Positions 34,697 to 44,100 of a stretch of DNA of 64,000 nucleotides are shown one piece after another. Made by a program: the position numbers and the translations under genes. A model generated the notes under the pieces. It did not search any database. It was given only the letters and a program-made list of their open reading frames with translations, and was not told the origin of the DNA. Source of the DNA: Paracoccus laeviglucosivorans (lineage in GTDB: Bacteria > Pseudomonadota > Alphaproteobacteria > Rhodobacterales > Rhodobacteraceae); the NCBI RefSeq assembly GCF_900182695.1, contig NZ_FXTK01000012.1, forward strand, positions 54,854-118,853. The letters are read 5' to 3'. The number at the start of each line of letters is the position of its first letter. Position 1 is the stretch's first letter.

Positions 34697-36466
34697 TCAG
34701 ACCAGCGGGCGGGGGTTGGACAGATACTGCGTGCGGATCGCATGGGCCGTGTGATAGGCCAGACCGCCCACAAGCCCGGTCGGGTTGTATTGGGTGTTCT
34801 GCACGAAGTTCCCTGCGCCGGTGACGAAGATGTTATGCTTGTCCCAAGCCTGGCCGAACTTGTTGACCGCACCTTCGCGCGGATTGGCCGACATGATGTG
34901 ACCGCCCGTGTTATGCGTGGTCTGATAGGGGCGGACGTCATATTGCGCACCGTCACCCTTAAAGGCCGACTGCATCAGGTCGGGCGCCATGGTCTTTGCC
35001 AGTTCCTCCATCTTGCCTTTCATGAACTGGTTCATGCGCAGGTCGTTGGGGTTCCAGTTGAAGGTCATCCGCATCAGCGGACGGCCATGGCGGTCCTTAT
35101 AGGTCGGGTCAAGGTCCAGGTGGTTCGTGCGATAGGACATGTGCGACCCGTGTGAGCCGATGGACATGGCGTGGCCATACCATTCACCGACGGCCTTTTT
35201 CCAATCCGCACCCCAGGCCGGCGTGCCCTTGGGCAGCGGCATCGAGCGGATCGGCTGGCCGTTGGTCTGACCCGAGCGCCAGTAAGCGCCGCCGATGAAG
35301 CCTTCGCGCCCGAAATCGATCTGGTTCACACCGAAATCGTCGATCGACATACCGTTCGCGCCGGTGCCGATGAAGGGGTTGAACTCCTCATTCTTGTAGA
35401 ACATCGTCACGCCACCATTCATCTGGTAGGCGTAGCTTTTCCCGGTCACACCCTCGCCGGTGACGGCGTTGTAGGGTTGGCCGATGCCCGATACCAGCAT
35501 CAGGTGGACGTTGTTCAGCTGATAGGATGCCAGAATGACGATGTCGGCGGGCTGGAAGACCTGTTCCTGCGTCTTTTCGTCGAAATAGGTGACGCCGGTG
35601 GCCGTCTTGCCATCCTCGGCCATTTCGACCTTCAGCACTTCGGATTCGGTGCGATAGCTGAAATTTGGCATCCGCTTCAGCGCGTCCAGAATGGTCGTCT
35701 GCGGCGAGGATTTCGAATATTGATAGCAGCCATAGCGTTCGCAGAACCCGCAAAGGTTACACGGGCCCATCTGCATGCCGTATTCGTTGACATAGGCGGT
35801 CGAGGCGATGCCGCCCGGTGCCTTGAACGGGTGATAGCCCATGGCTTTCGCCGCATCGGCGAATTTCTGGCCGTCCCAGGTGGTGGGCATCGGCGGCATG
35901 GGGAATTCGCGCGAACGACGGCCTTCGAACGGGTTGCCGCCTTCGATGATCTGGCCGTTCAGGTTGCCCGCTTTGCCCGAAATGCCTGCGACATATTCGA
36001 AGCGGTCAAAGAACGGCTCCATTTCGTCATAGGTCACGGGATAATCGGCCAGCAGCATGTCTTCGGGGATGATCCCTGCGCCCCAGCGTTCCATGACATA
36101 GGACCGCAACTGCATTTCTTCGGCCTGCGGACGCCAGTTCAGCCCGTTCCAGTGCGTGCCTGCACCCCCGACGCCATTGCCCGGCAGGAACGATCCGAAG
36201 CTGCGATAGGGCAGCGCGGTTTCCGCCTCGTTGCGGCGGATGGTGACGGTTTGCTGGCTGGCGCGCTGCATCATTTTCAGACGCACGCCATAGCGCAATT
36301 CATCAATCATCTGCGGATATTGGAAGTTCGGCACGGTGGCCTGATCGTGGCCACGCTCCAGCGCGACGATCTCAAGACCTTCCTGCGCCAGTTCCATGCC
36401 AAGGATCGCGCCGGTCCAGCCAAGGCCGACGATCACGACGTCTTTTTTCTTTTCCTGACGTGCCAT
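34697..36466 (-). CDS. GMC flavoprotein, large subunit of a sugar/sugar-acid dehydrogenase
   Basis: 589 residues. FAD site VIVGLGWTGAILGMELAQEG at the N-terminus, GVGGAGTHWNGLNWRP, a Cys cluster GPCNLCGFCERYGC near residue 236, and the C-terminal catalytic block with TTHNTGGHIM and FVTGAGNFVQNTQYNPTGLVGGLAYHTAHAI (His and Asn pair). In fructose dehydrogenase and FAD-glucose dehydrogenase a comparable Cys group holds a [3Fe-4S] cluster. It has no signal peptide and would be carried through Tat by subunit 3, encoded just upstream. Substrate is unresolved: gluconate, 2-ketogluconate, sorbitol, fructose or glycosides are all possible. Confidence 0.9.
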   Translation of the reverse strand: MARQEKKKDVVIVGLGWTGAILGMELAQEGLEIVALERGHDQATVPNFQYPQMIDELRYGVRLKMMQRASQQTVTIRRNEAETALPYRSFGSFLPGNGVGGAGTHWNGLNWRPQAEEMQLRSYVMERWGAGIIPEDMLLADYPVTYDEMEPFFDRFEYVAGISGKAGNLNGQIIEGGNPFEGRRSREFPMPPMPTTWDGQKFADAAKAMGYHPFKAPGGIASTAYVNEYGMQMGPCNLCGFCERYGCYQYSKSSPQTTILDALKRMPNFSYRTESEVLKVEMAEDGKTATGVTYFDEKTQEQVFQPADIVILASYQLNNVHLMLVSGIGQPYNAVTGEGVTGKSYAYQMNGGVTMFYKNEEFNPFIGTGANGMSIDDFGVNQIDFGREGFIGGAYWRSGQTNGQPIRSMPLPKGTPAWGADWKKAVGEWYGHAMSIGSHGSHMSYRTNHLDLDPTYKDRHGRPLMRMTFNWNPNDLRMNQFMKGKMEELAKTMAPDLMQSAFKGDGAQYDVRPYQTTHNTGGHIMSANPREGAVNKFGQAWDKHNIFVTGAGNFVQNTQYNPTGLVGGLAYHTAHAIRTQYLSNPRPLV

Positions 36467-36469
36467 CGG

Positions 36470-37171
36470 TTATGCCCTCTCGCCTTTGATGGAAACCGGC
36501 CCAAGCGGGTAGCGGACATTGTAGCGCGTCGCCCATTCGCGATAGCTCGCGCGTGCGCCGGGAAAGCCGATATAGCTCCAGGATTGCATACCGTGGTTGC
36601 CGCCATACATCGGGTCGGCGAAATAGCCTTCCTTTGTGTTGGCCAGCAGGATCGTGAAAAAGTCGCGCAGTTCCGGCTGAAGACCCACTTCGTCATTGTC
36701 CAGCGCGGCCAATGCTGCGTCCTTCTGCGCGTCGTCCAGCGCAGTGAATGCCTTGCCGTGCTGGCCTTCGCACCATGCGTTGAACGCCGGGATCGCCTGA
36801 CGATAGATCTGCGCCGGGTTCAGCGGTGATTGCCAGCCCAGCAGCGGATCGGCTGCAGGATCATGCGGGCCGACCATATACCAGTCATCCGCACGACCGT
36901 AATCGCTCGCAAGCTGGCCGTCGATGAAAACGGGCACGCGGGCTTCGATGGCGCCGGGGCCTTCGCCGCCCGACGGAATCAGCCGTGCGGTCGCGGCGAT
37001 GACGAATGCCCATTCCTCGGGGGTGAAATAGGCGCATTCATATTCTTCAAGCGGCGCCGGTGGTTCCACGGGCTGAGCCTTGGCCGAAACGGCCAGACCT
37101 GCCAGTGCGACACCTGCGGCGGACCCCTTCAGGAATCCACGACGACTGGGATATCCGGGAAGATCGGTCAT
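36470..37171 (-). CDS. Gluconate 2-dehydrogenase subunit 3-like, Tat-exported
   Basis: 233 residues with an N-terminal Tat signal (PSRRGFLKGSAAGVALAGLAVSAKA). The mature part matches the small gamma subunit family (ECAYFTPEEWAFVIAATARLIPSGGEGPGAIEARVPVFIDGQLAS, then DEVGLQPELRDFFTILLANTKEGYFADPMYGGN). It piggybacks the folded flavoprotein through Tat and stays in the complex. It is first in the three-gene operon. The promoter must lie in the 300-base gap shared with the exported isomerase-like gene at 37.5 kb. Confidence 0.9.
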   Translation of the reverse strand: MTDLPGYPSRRGFLKGSAAGVALAGLAVSAKAQPVEPPAPLEEYECAYFTPEEWAFVIAATARLIPSGGEGPGAIEARVPVFIDGQLASDYGRADDWYMVGPHDPAADPLLGWQSPLNPAQIYRQAIPAFNAWCEGQHGKAFTALDDAQKDAALAALDNDEVGLQPELRDFFTILLANTKEGYFADPMYGGNHGMQSWSYIGFPGARASYREWATRYNVRYPLGPVSIKGERA

Positions 37172-37387
37172 TTTATTCTTTCCTGCCGATTATTCTGGGT
37201 GGGAATGTCCTAAAGACATGGGTGCGGTCTTATGTCGCTGCGACAAGATGCGCAATGCGCGACAGGATGATTCGTCAAATCAGGGGTTTGCACCGATCAA
37301 GGTCAGATTTTTTCGTTACAGATGCGAACGAACGCGCCGCGCATCGCCATCGAATCCGCATAAAGCAACGTCTTTCGGGATTTGAAA

Positions 37388-37422
37388 TGTAATCCTTTTC
37401 AGCCGCTATGAAATCCTTTACA
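37388..37422. promoter_or_regulatory. Tandem LacI-type operators upstream of the exported isomerase-like gene
   Basis: TGTAATCCTTTTCA (37388-37401) and TGAAATCCTTTACA (37409-37422) both fit TGnAAnCCnTTnCA, differing from the CcpA/LacI consensus TGnAAnCGnTTnCA only at the centre. They are 21 bases apart (two helical turns) and 50-85 bases before the ATG at 37472. Matching sites lie around the lacI-type gene at 42.8 kb. Confidence 0.6.
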
Positions 37423-37471
37423 TCTTGGGCAGTTCCGCCGGGAGGGCGGGGCGCGGATCTGGGAGAGTTTC

Positions 37472-38341
37472 ATGACCTATCACACATCGACGCTGCGTGC
37501 TTTGCTTGCCACGGCGATGTTCGTTGCAGCGCCGGTCGCGGCCGTCGCACAGGAAGCGCGCGTCACGGGTGAACTGCCGATCGCGGTGCAGATGTATACG
37601 CTGCGCGACCACGGCACGCTAGATGAACAGCTTGCCGCCGTGCAGGCTGCGGGCATTACTGCGGTCGAAACCGTCGGCACGCAGAAAGTCTCGGCCGAGG
37701 AGTTGAAGGCGGCGCTGGACAAGCACGGCATCAAGGCGATCTCGACCCACGCCCAGATCGACGATCTGCGCAGCGATCTGGATGGCGTCATCGCGTTCAA
37801 CAAGGCGATCGGCAACGACACCATCATCGTCCCGCATCTGAAGCCCGAAGCGCGTCCGACCGACGCCGCTGGCTGGACCGCACTGGGCGAGGAACTGAAA
37901 GGCATGTCCGACAAGCTGCAAGCGCAGGACATGCAGCTTGGCTATCACAACCACGATTTCGAAATGGTGGACATGGGTGGCAAGACCGCGCTGGAAGTGA
38001 TGATGGAAGCGGCGGGCGACGATGTCGTGGCCGAGCTTGATCTGGCATGGGTGTCGCGCGGCGGGTTTGATCCGGTCGAATATCTGGACCGCTTCGATGG
38101 CCGCGTCTTCGCGATCCACGCCAAGGACAACGCCCCGGCTGGCGAAGCCGCGGACGAAAAAGGCTTCAAGGCCCTGGGCGAAGGCGTCATGGATTTTGCC
38201 AAGATCCTGCCCGCAGCCGAGGAAGCTGGCGCCAAATGGTATATCATCGAACATGATCTGCCCAAGGATGCCGCCGCCGTCGTCAAGACCGGCGCGGAAT
38301 ACCTGACCAAGAACCTGCCGGAAGGCGCCACCCGCGACTGA
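37472..38341 (+). CDS. Exported TIM-barrel sugar isomerase/epimerase-like protein
   Basis: 289 residues. A clear Sec signal peptide (TLRALLATAMFVAAPVAAVAQ) precedes a xylose-isomerase-like TIM barrel: PIAVQMYTLRDHGTLDEQLAAVQAAGITAVETVG, MQLGYHNHDFEM (His pair), VVAELDLAWVSRGG (Glu/Asp), VFAIHAKDN and WYIIEHDLP (final Glu). The metal-site residues look intact, so it should be active in the periplasm, unusual for this superfamily. TIM barrels of this kind act on 3-keto-sugars and C-glycosides in some soil bacteria. GGGAGAG precedes the ATG, tandem operators lie upstream, and a strong terminator follows. Confidence 0.85.
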   Translation: MTYHTSTLRALLATAMFVAAPVAAVAQEARVTGELPIAVQMYTLRDHGTLDEQLAAVQAAGITAVETVGTQKVSAEELKAALDKHGIKAISTHAQIDDLRSDLDGVIAFNKAIGNDTIIVPHLKPEARPTDAAGWTALGEELKGMSDKLQAQDMQLGYHNHDFEMVDMGGKTALEVMMEAAGDDVVAELDLAWVSRGGFDPVEYLDRFDGRVFAIHAKDNAPAGEAADEKGFKALGEGVMDFAKILPAAEEAGAKWYIIEHDLPKDAAAVVKTGAEYLTKNLPEGATRD

Positions 38342-38360
38342 TCTGCGCGGGGAAATGCGA

Positions 38361-38390
38361 AACGGGCCGCAGCGATGCGGCCCGTTTTTT
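38361..38390 (+). terminator. Strong rho-independent terminator
   Basis: AACGGGCCGC and GCGGCCCGTT form a perfect 10-pair stem with a six-base loop, and the right arm runs into TTTTTT. It ends the exported isomerase-like transcript. Confidence 0.92.
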
Positions 38391-38407
38391 CATGCCGTGC
38401 CGGGTGC

Positions 38408-39160
38408 TTAAAGCGGGCGCACCCAGATGTTGCGGAAGCTGACATCCGCATCGTGATCCTGCAACTGGATCGGCGCGCAATCATGCGCCTTGTAGCGGGG
38501 CAGGCCGATATATTCCGTGCCGCCCTGCAATTCCGCATGGTTCTGCACCACGACGCCGTTATGCATCACGGTCAGATAGGCCGGTTTGCGCAGGCTGCCA
38601 TCTTCGGCAAAGATCGGGGCTTCGAATACGATGTCATAGGTCTGCCATTCGCCCGGCGCACGCGATGCGTTCACCAGTGGCGGGTGCTGCTTGTAGATCG
38701 AGCCCGCCTGACCGTTCACATAGGTCGGGTTGTCATGGCTGTCCAGCACCTGCACCTCATACAGCGATTGCAGGAAAATGCCGCTATTGCCGCGATCCTG
38801 ACTGTCATGGCCCTGATCGTTCGGAGGAGAGCGCCATTCGACGTGCAGTTGCACGTCGCAGAACGATTCCTTGGTGCGGATGTCGCCCTTGCCGCGTGCC
38901 ACGGTCATCGCACCATCCGCGATGTTCCATTCGGCAGCGCCGCCTTTGGTCGATTCCCATGCGTCCAGATTGTCGCCACCGAACAGCACGACGGCATCGG
39001 CGGGTGGCTGATTTTCGGGCGTGGCGACCAGTTTCGGAACCGGCTCCCAATATTCGGTGACTTCGGCCCGCGCGCGGCGTTCCTCGCGCGTCAGCTCGGC
39101 CTCCTGAGCGGCGGCGGTGGTCGCGACCAGCAGCGCCAGCAGGCTTGCGGTATATTTCAT
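38408..39160 (-). CDS. Exported DUF1080 (3-keto-disaccharide hydrolase-like) protein
   Basis: About 250 residues with a signal peptide (MKYTASLLALLVATTAAAQ). The remainder is a concanavalin-like DUF1080/PF06439 domain: VVLFGGDNLDAWESTKGGAAEWNIADGAMTV, FCDVQLHVEWRSP, DRGNSGIFLQSLYEVQVLDS, PGEWQTYDIVFEAP and the closing VSFRNIWVRPL. Members of this family act on 3-keto-glycosides after a dehydrogenase has oxidised the sugar ring. Two adjacent ATGs exist (39163, 39160); the second has better spacing to AAGGGGG. It lies just past the terminator of the GMC operon and may have its own promoter or depend on read-through. Confidence 0.88.
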   Translation of the reverse strand: MKYTASLLALLVATTAAAQEAELTREERRARAEVTEYWEPVPKLVATPENQPPADAVVLFGGDNLDAWESTKGGAAEWNIADGAMTVARGKGDIRTKESFCDVQLHVEWRSPPNDQGHDSQDRGNSGIFLQSLYEVQVLDSHDNPTYVNGQAGSIYKQHPPLVNASRAPGEWQTYDIVFEAPIFAEDGSLRKPAYLTVMHNGVVVQNHAELQGGTEYIGLPRYKAHDCAPIQLQDHDADVSFRNIWVRPL

Positions 39161-39176
39161 CATTTCCCCCCTTCGA

Positions 39177-39209
39177 TAAAAAGAAAGGCCCCGGCGCAAT
39201 GCCGGGGCC
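39177..39209 (-). terminator. Rho-independent terminator of the second GMC operon
   Basis: GGCCCCGGC and GCCGGGGCC form a perfect 9-pair stem with a five-base loop. Read leftward it is followed by CTTTCTTTTT-like pyrimidines. It lies directly after the subunit 3 stop. Confidence 0.85.
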
Positions 39210-39219
39210 GATGGTCGTA

Positions 39220-39801
39220 TCAGGTTGCCCAGGCGGGTTCACCGTTATAGGCCAGATCGCCGATATATTCGCCCGGCACCGCCTCATAGCGCAGCACCTC
39301 GTTCGATCCGACTTCCGAGGTGAAGAAGCCGAACAGCACCAGCTGATGCAGCGGCGTGAACCAATGCAGATCGGCATTCTTGGCCGCGCGCCCCTCGGCC
39401 TTGGCCTTGGCCGCGCCTTCGGCAGATGCGGTGCGCGCTTCGCGGGCGATACCGTCCAGCAGGGTGGTACGTTCATCCGCCGACATCTGCATGAAGTCCT
39501 TGCCCTGTGCAGTGGCTGCGGATTTCAGGTTTTCCATCGCGGTGCGGAAACCCTGCTGGTCCTGCGCCGTATAGCAGTCGCTGACATAGACGGTCATGAA
39601 AGCACCCACGGCGGCGTCCTTTGCGCCGGGCGTGTCGGTCTTCGGGATGATGACCTCGGCGACCTCGTCAAGGAACGCGGTGTCTTCGGCGGAAAAGGCG
39701 TTCGTGCCCGCCGTGGTCGGGTCGTAAGCCATCGCCCGACCGCCGATCATGGCGGTGCCGGTGACGGCGGCGATCATGGTCAGGAAATCGCGACGCAGCA
39801 T
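39220..39801 (-). CDS. Gluconate 2-dehydrogenase subunit 3-like protein
   Basis: 193 residues with a short Tat-like signal (MLRRDFLTMIAAVTGTAMIGGRAMA) and the small-subunit family block FSAEDTAFLDEVAEVIIPKTDTPGAKDAAVGAFMTVYVSDCY, ending HQLVLFGFFTSEVGSNEVLRYEAVPGEYIGD. This layout (shorter than the 233-residue paralogue at 36.5 kb) is the type that accompanies glycoside 3-dehydrogenase flavoproteins. It follows the GMC gene by one base, so they are coupled. Its job is to escort the folded flavoprotein through the Tat pore. Confidence 0.9.
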   Translation of the reverse strand: MLRRDFLTMIAAVTGTAMIGGRAMAYDPTTAGTNAFSAEDTAFLDEVAEVIIPKTDTPGAKDAAVGAFMTVYVSDCYTAQDQQGFRTAMENLKSAATAQGKDFMQMSADERTTLLDGIAREARTASAEGAAKAKAEGRAAKNADLHWFTPLHQLVLFGFFTSEVGSNEVLRYEAVPGEYIGDLAYNGEPAWAT

Positions 39802-39802
39802 C

Positions 39803-41491
39803 TTACAGCTCTCCTTTCTTCAGACTATCGACGGCATGTGCCGCGGCCCGCGCGGTCAGCGCCATATAGGTCAGCGAGGGGTTCACGCAGCTGGATGAGG
39901 TCATGCAGGCTCCGTCCGTGACATAGACGTTCGGCGCGTCCCAGACCTGATTGTTGCCGTTCAGGACCGAGGACTTGGGATCGCGGCCCATGCGCGCCGT
40001 GCCCATCTCATGAATGCCCATGCCGACGCCGTAGTCGCGTTCCGTGCCTTTCACGTCCTTGATGCCAGCGGCCTCTAGCATGTCGATGGCATCCTGTTTC
40101 ATATCGACGCGCATCTTGCGTTCGTTCTCGCCCAGCTCGACGCTGATCGCCAGGACCGGCAGGCCCCATTTGTCGGTGGTCGAGCGGTCCAGCGCGATGT
40201 GGTTATCGTGCGAGGGCAGCATTTCGCCAAAGGCGGTCATGCCGATGGTCCAGTCGCCGGGTTTCGACAGCGCGTCTTTCAGATCCTTGCCCACGTTCAG
40301 TTCGGCAATTTCGCGCTTCCAGCCCTGACGGCTGGCCGAACCCTGATAGCCGAAGCCGCGGGTATAGTCGCGCTGTTCACCATCCAAGTTGCGGAAACGC
40401 GGGATGTAGAAGCCCGCCGGACGACGACCGAAATAATACTTGTCGTCAAATCCCTCGACCCGGCCTTCGGCACCGACGCGGAAATGGTGGTCCATGACGT
40501 TATGGCCCAACTCACCCGAGGACGACCCCAGACCGCCTTCCCACACATCGGTGGCCGAGTTCATCAGAACCCAGGTCGAATTGAAGCTGGAGGCGTTCAG
40601 GAATACCACTTTCGCCGTGTATTCATAGGTCTGGTTGGTTTCGGCGTCGATCACCTCGACACCCTTGGCGCGCTTGGTGTCCTTGTCATAGATCACGCGG
40701 CTGACGATCGAAAACGGGCGCAGCGTCAGGTTGCCCGTGGCCATCGCCACCGGCAGCGTCGCCGATTGCGTGCTGAAATAGCCGCCATAGGGGCAGCCCA
40801 GCCAGCATTTGTTGCGATACTGGCAGTTGACGCGGTTCTGTTCCGGCTTCGGCTCGGTGATGTTGGCGACGCGCGAATTGATCAGGTAGCGCTTGCCGCC
40901 GAAGGACTTGCGCAGCCGCGCGGCCACGTCCTTTTCGACGATGTTCAGCGGGATCGGCGGCAGGAACTGCCCGTCGGGTAGATGGTCCAGCCCCTCGACC
41001 GAACCCGAGATGCCTGCGAATTTCTCGGCATGGTCATACCAAGGCGCGATGTCGGCATAGCGGATCGGCCAGTCGGTCGCGATGCCGTCCTTGGCATTGG
41101 CCTCAAAATCCAGGTCGGACAGGCGATAGCTTTGCCGTCCCCACATCAGCGAACGGCCACCGACATGATAGCCCCGGAACCAGTCGAAACGCTTCTTTTC
41201 GATATAGGGGCTGTCCTTTTCGTTGGCCCACATGCCGAAGGTCTGTTCGTTCAGCGCATAGTCGCGTTTCAAAACCGGATAGTTATCAACCATCTCCTGC
41301 GTGGCCACGCCGCGATGCGGATAGTTCCACGTCTCATTGTCGGCGTTCACGTAATCGGTGACGTGTTCGATATTGCGGCCGCGTTCCAGCATCAGAACCT
41401 TCAGACCCTTTTCGGTCAGCTCTTTGGCGGCCCAGCCGCCGCTGATCCCGGAACCGACGACAATCGCGTCGTAATGCATGTTTTCTGCCAT
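39803..41491 (-). CDS. GMC flavoprotein, glycoside 3-dehydrogenase-like
   Basis: 562 residues. FAD site YDAIVVGSGISGGWAAKELTEKG, GGRSLMWGRQSYRLS, a Cys group NCQYRNKCWLGCPYGG (C-x5-C-x3-C, suggesting an Fe-S cluster as in FAD-glucose dehydrogenase), and the catalytic C-terminus GIHEMGTARMG with VNPSLTYMALTARAA (His/Asn). This sequence pattern is typical of glucoside 3-dehydrogenase catalytic subunits that make 3-keto-sugars. It lacks a signal and depends on subunit 3 downstream. The upstream isomerase-like gene shares the operon. The assignment to 3-position oxidation is by family resemblance and context. Confidence 0.88.
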   Translation of the reverse strand: MAENMHYDAIVVGSGISGGWAAKELTEKGLKVLMLERGRNIEHVTDYVNADNETWNYPHRGVATQEMVDNYPVLKRDYALNEQTFGMWANEKDSPYIEKKRFDWFRGYHVGGRSLMWGRQSYRLSDLDFEANAKDGIATDWPIRYADIAPWYDHAEKFAGISGSVEGLDHLPDGQFLPPIPLNIVEKDVAARLRKSFGGKRYLINSRVANITEPKPEQNRVNCQYRNKCWLGCPYGGYFSTQSATLPVAMATGNLTLRPFSIVSRVIYDKDTKRAKGVEVIDAETNQTYEYTAKVVFLNASSFNSTWVLMNSATDVWEGGLGSSSGELGHNVMDHHFRVGAEGRVEGFDDKYYFGRRPAGFYIPRFRNLDGEQRDYTRGFGYQGSASRQGWKREIAELNVGKDLKDALSKPGDWTIGMTAFGEMLPSHDNHIALDRSTTDKWGLPVLAISVELGENERKMRVDMKQDAIDMLEAAGIKDVKGTERDYGVGMGIHEMGTARMGRDPKSSVLNGNNQVWDAPNVYVTDGACMTSSSCVNPSLTYMALTARAAAHAVDSLKKGEL

Positions 41492-41521
41492 CTTGCTGTC
41501 TCCCTCGATAGCTGGCGGTAT

Positions 41522-42433
<912 letters not shown>

Positions 42434-42499
42434 GGTCTCCTCCCCAGAATAGCGATGCCGATCCGGCCTGATGGTCCCTTGTGGATCGGGGTAAATTTC

Positions 42500-42513
42500 T
42501 GAAACCGTTTACA
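42500..42513. promoter_or_regulatory. LacI-type operator before the exported isomerase-GMC operon
   Basis: TGAAACCGTTTACA fits TGnAAnCGnTTnCA exactly. It is 66 bases upstream of the leftward operon start at 42433, a position suited to repression or activation of that promoter. Confidence 0.7.
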
Positions 42514-42706
42514 TCCCAAGACGCGCGCGGGCCTGAATGGGCGTCCTTCCTGTAACCACACTCCTCATGTGGGTCAGTCGGGCCATTGGCCATGCCTTAC
42601 GGATTTACCGATCTGCCTGCTTTGGCCCGGAATCACGCCTGATGCGGCCCAATCCCCATCATTCTCCCCCAACTCCTCCGACAACCGCATGGTGAAAGTT
42701 ATGCCA

Positions 42707-42752
42707 TGTAATCGGTTTCAAATGAGCGTGACACAGCCTGAAATGGTTTACA
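42707..42752. promoter_or_regulatory. Paired LacI-type operators before the lacI-type gene
   Basis: TGTAATCGGTTTCA (42707-42720) fits TGnAAnCGnTTnCA exactly; TGAAATGGTTTACA (42739-42752) fits except for GG at the centre. They are 32 bases apart (about three helical turns) and 48-93 bases before the GTG start at 42800, which suggests autoregulation. The rest of the 366-base gap from 42434 holds no gene that I can support. Confidence 0.65.
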
Positions 42753-42799
42753 ACCCGGTTTTTTCAGATATTTCTGTTTCATCCAAGGAGCATGACCGC

Positions 42800-43813
42800 G
42801 TGCCGCAAGAAGCCCGACCGCCCCGTATTCAGGATGTTGCAAAGCTTGCGGGGGTGTCGGTCGCCACGGTCAGCCGCGTGCTATCCAATCCTGCCATCGT
42901 ATCCGCTGCGACGCGCGAAGCCGTGCGCGATGCGATCAGGCAGACCGGCTACACGGTGAATTTCACGGCGCGGAACCTGCGTCAGCAGCAGGTGGGCAGC
43001 GTGCTGGCCTTGGTTCCGAAACTGGCAAACCCGTTCTTTTCGCAAATCCTGTCGGGCATCGCCGAGGTGCTGCGCAAGCAGGGTCTTAGCCTTCTGGTGC
43101 TGGATACGCATGGCGCGACGGATCAGCCCGATTTGCAGGCCATCGCGCCTTACCTGAACCGGTCGCGATCCGACGGGGTGATCGTTCTGGAAGGCGGGCT
43201 TGATCCCGCGCTATTTGCGCGCCCCGGTTGCCCGCCTGTCGTACAGGCCTGCGAATGGTCCGAGGGGCTGGATGCGCCGCGCGTGCTGGTGGACAATGCC
43301 GAAGGCGGCAGGCTTGCTGCAGCGCATCTGACCGGATTGGGTCATCGCGACATCCTGCATCTGGCGGGTCCGCGCGACAACACGCTGTCGCAATCGCGGC
43401 GCGTCGGTTTTCTGGAAGGTCTGAAGGCGGCGGGCCTGTCCGATACCCGCCGGATCGAAGGCGACTTCTCCATGCGCGCAGGACATGAGGCGGCCAAGGC
43501 GGTGATGGCAATGTCCCGGCGACCTACGGCTATTTTCTGCGACAGCGACGAAATTGCGGTCGGGCTGATCAATGGCCTTGTCGCCGGGGGGCTGCGGGTT
43601 CCCGACGATATTTCGGTCATGGGCTTTGACGATATCGAACTGGCCGCCTATGTCATGCCGCCTTTGACCACGATCCGCCAGCATCGCGCCCCCTTGGGTC
43701 GTCGCGCGGCCGAGGTGCTGTTGGCGCGGATGCAGCAAAAGCAGCATGATGACAGCACGGTCTTGCCCGTAGAACTGGTGGTGCGCGGCAGCACGGCAGC
43801 GCCTGCGCGTTAA
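42800..43813 (+). CDS. LacI-family regulator of the periplasmic sugar-oxidation genes
   Basis: 337 residues from a GTG at 42800, chosen because AAGGAG lies 9 bases before it; the frame is open far upstream but that part is not LacI-like. The DNA-binding head is RIQDVAKLAGVSVATVSRVLSNPAIVSAATREAVRDAIRQTGYTVNFTARNLR, whose hinge-proximal sequence suits CG-centred operators. The effector domain follows (VLALVPKLANPFFSQILSGI, DGVIVLEG, FCDSDEIAVGLINGLVAGG, SVMGFDDIELAAYVMPPLTTI). Matching operators near 37.4, 42.5 and 42.7 kb suggest it controls the isomerase-like and GMC genes and itself. Confidence 0.92.
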   Translation: MPQEARPPRIQDVAKLAGVSVATVSRVLSNPAIVSAATREAVRDAIRQTGYTVNFTARNLRQQQVGSVLALVPKLANPFFSQILSGIAEVLRKQGLSLLVLDTHGATDQPDLQAIAPYLNRSRSDGVIVLEGGLDPALFARPGCPPVVQACEWSEGLDAPRVLVDNAEGGRLAAAHLTGLGHRDILHLAGPRDNTLSQSRRVGFLEGLKAAGLSDTRRIEGDFSMRAGHEAAKAVMAMSRRPTAIFCDSDEIAVGLINGLVAGGLRVPDDISVMGFDDIELAAYVMPPLTTIRQHRAPLGRRAAEVLLARMQQKQHDDSTVLPVELVVRGSTAAPAR

Positions 43814-44100
43814 CCCCCAGACTGCGCACTGGCGGCGGATAACGCTTTTCTGCCATGTGATTGTCACAAAACAGAATGGGCGTGCTGAACTTAACGTGTT
43901 CGGCCCCGCCGATGTTGATCGGTTTTGCCGCATCGGTTAGCAAAGTCTTAAGCTTCGGCCCCGCTTGGCCGGACTGGCGGCGCGGATTTGCCGATCCCGA
44001 AGCCGCCCTTGCGATTGTCTTGCTGGTTTGGTGAATTGGCGGCTTCCCGCGCGGTCCTTGGAAAAGGCCGGACGGCTTGGCACAACTATGGGGCGGTGCA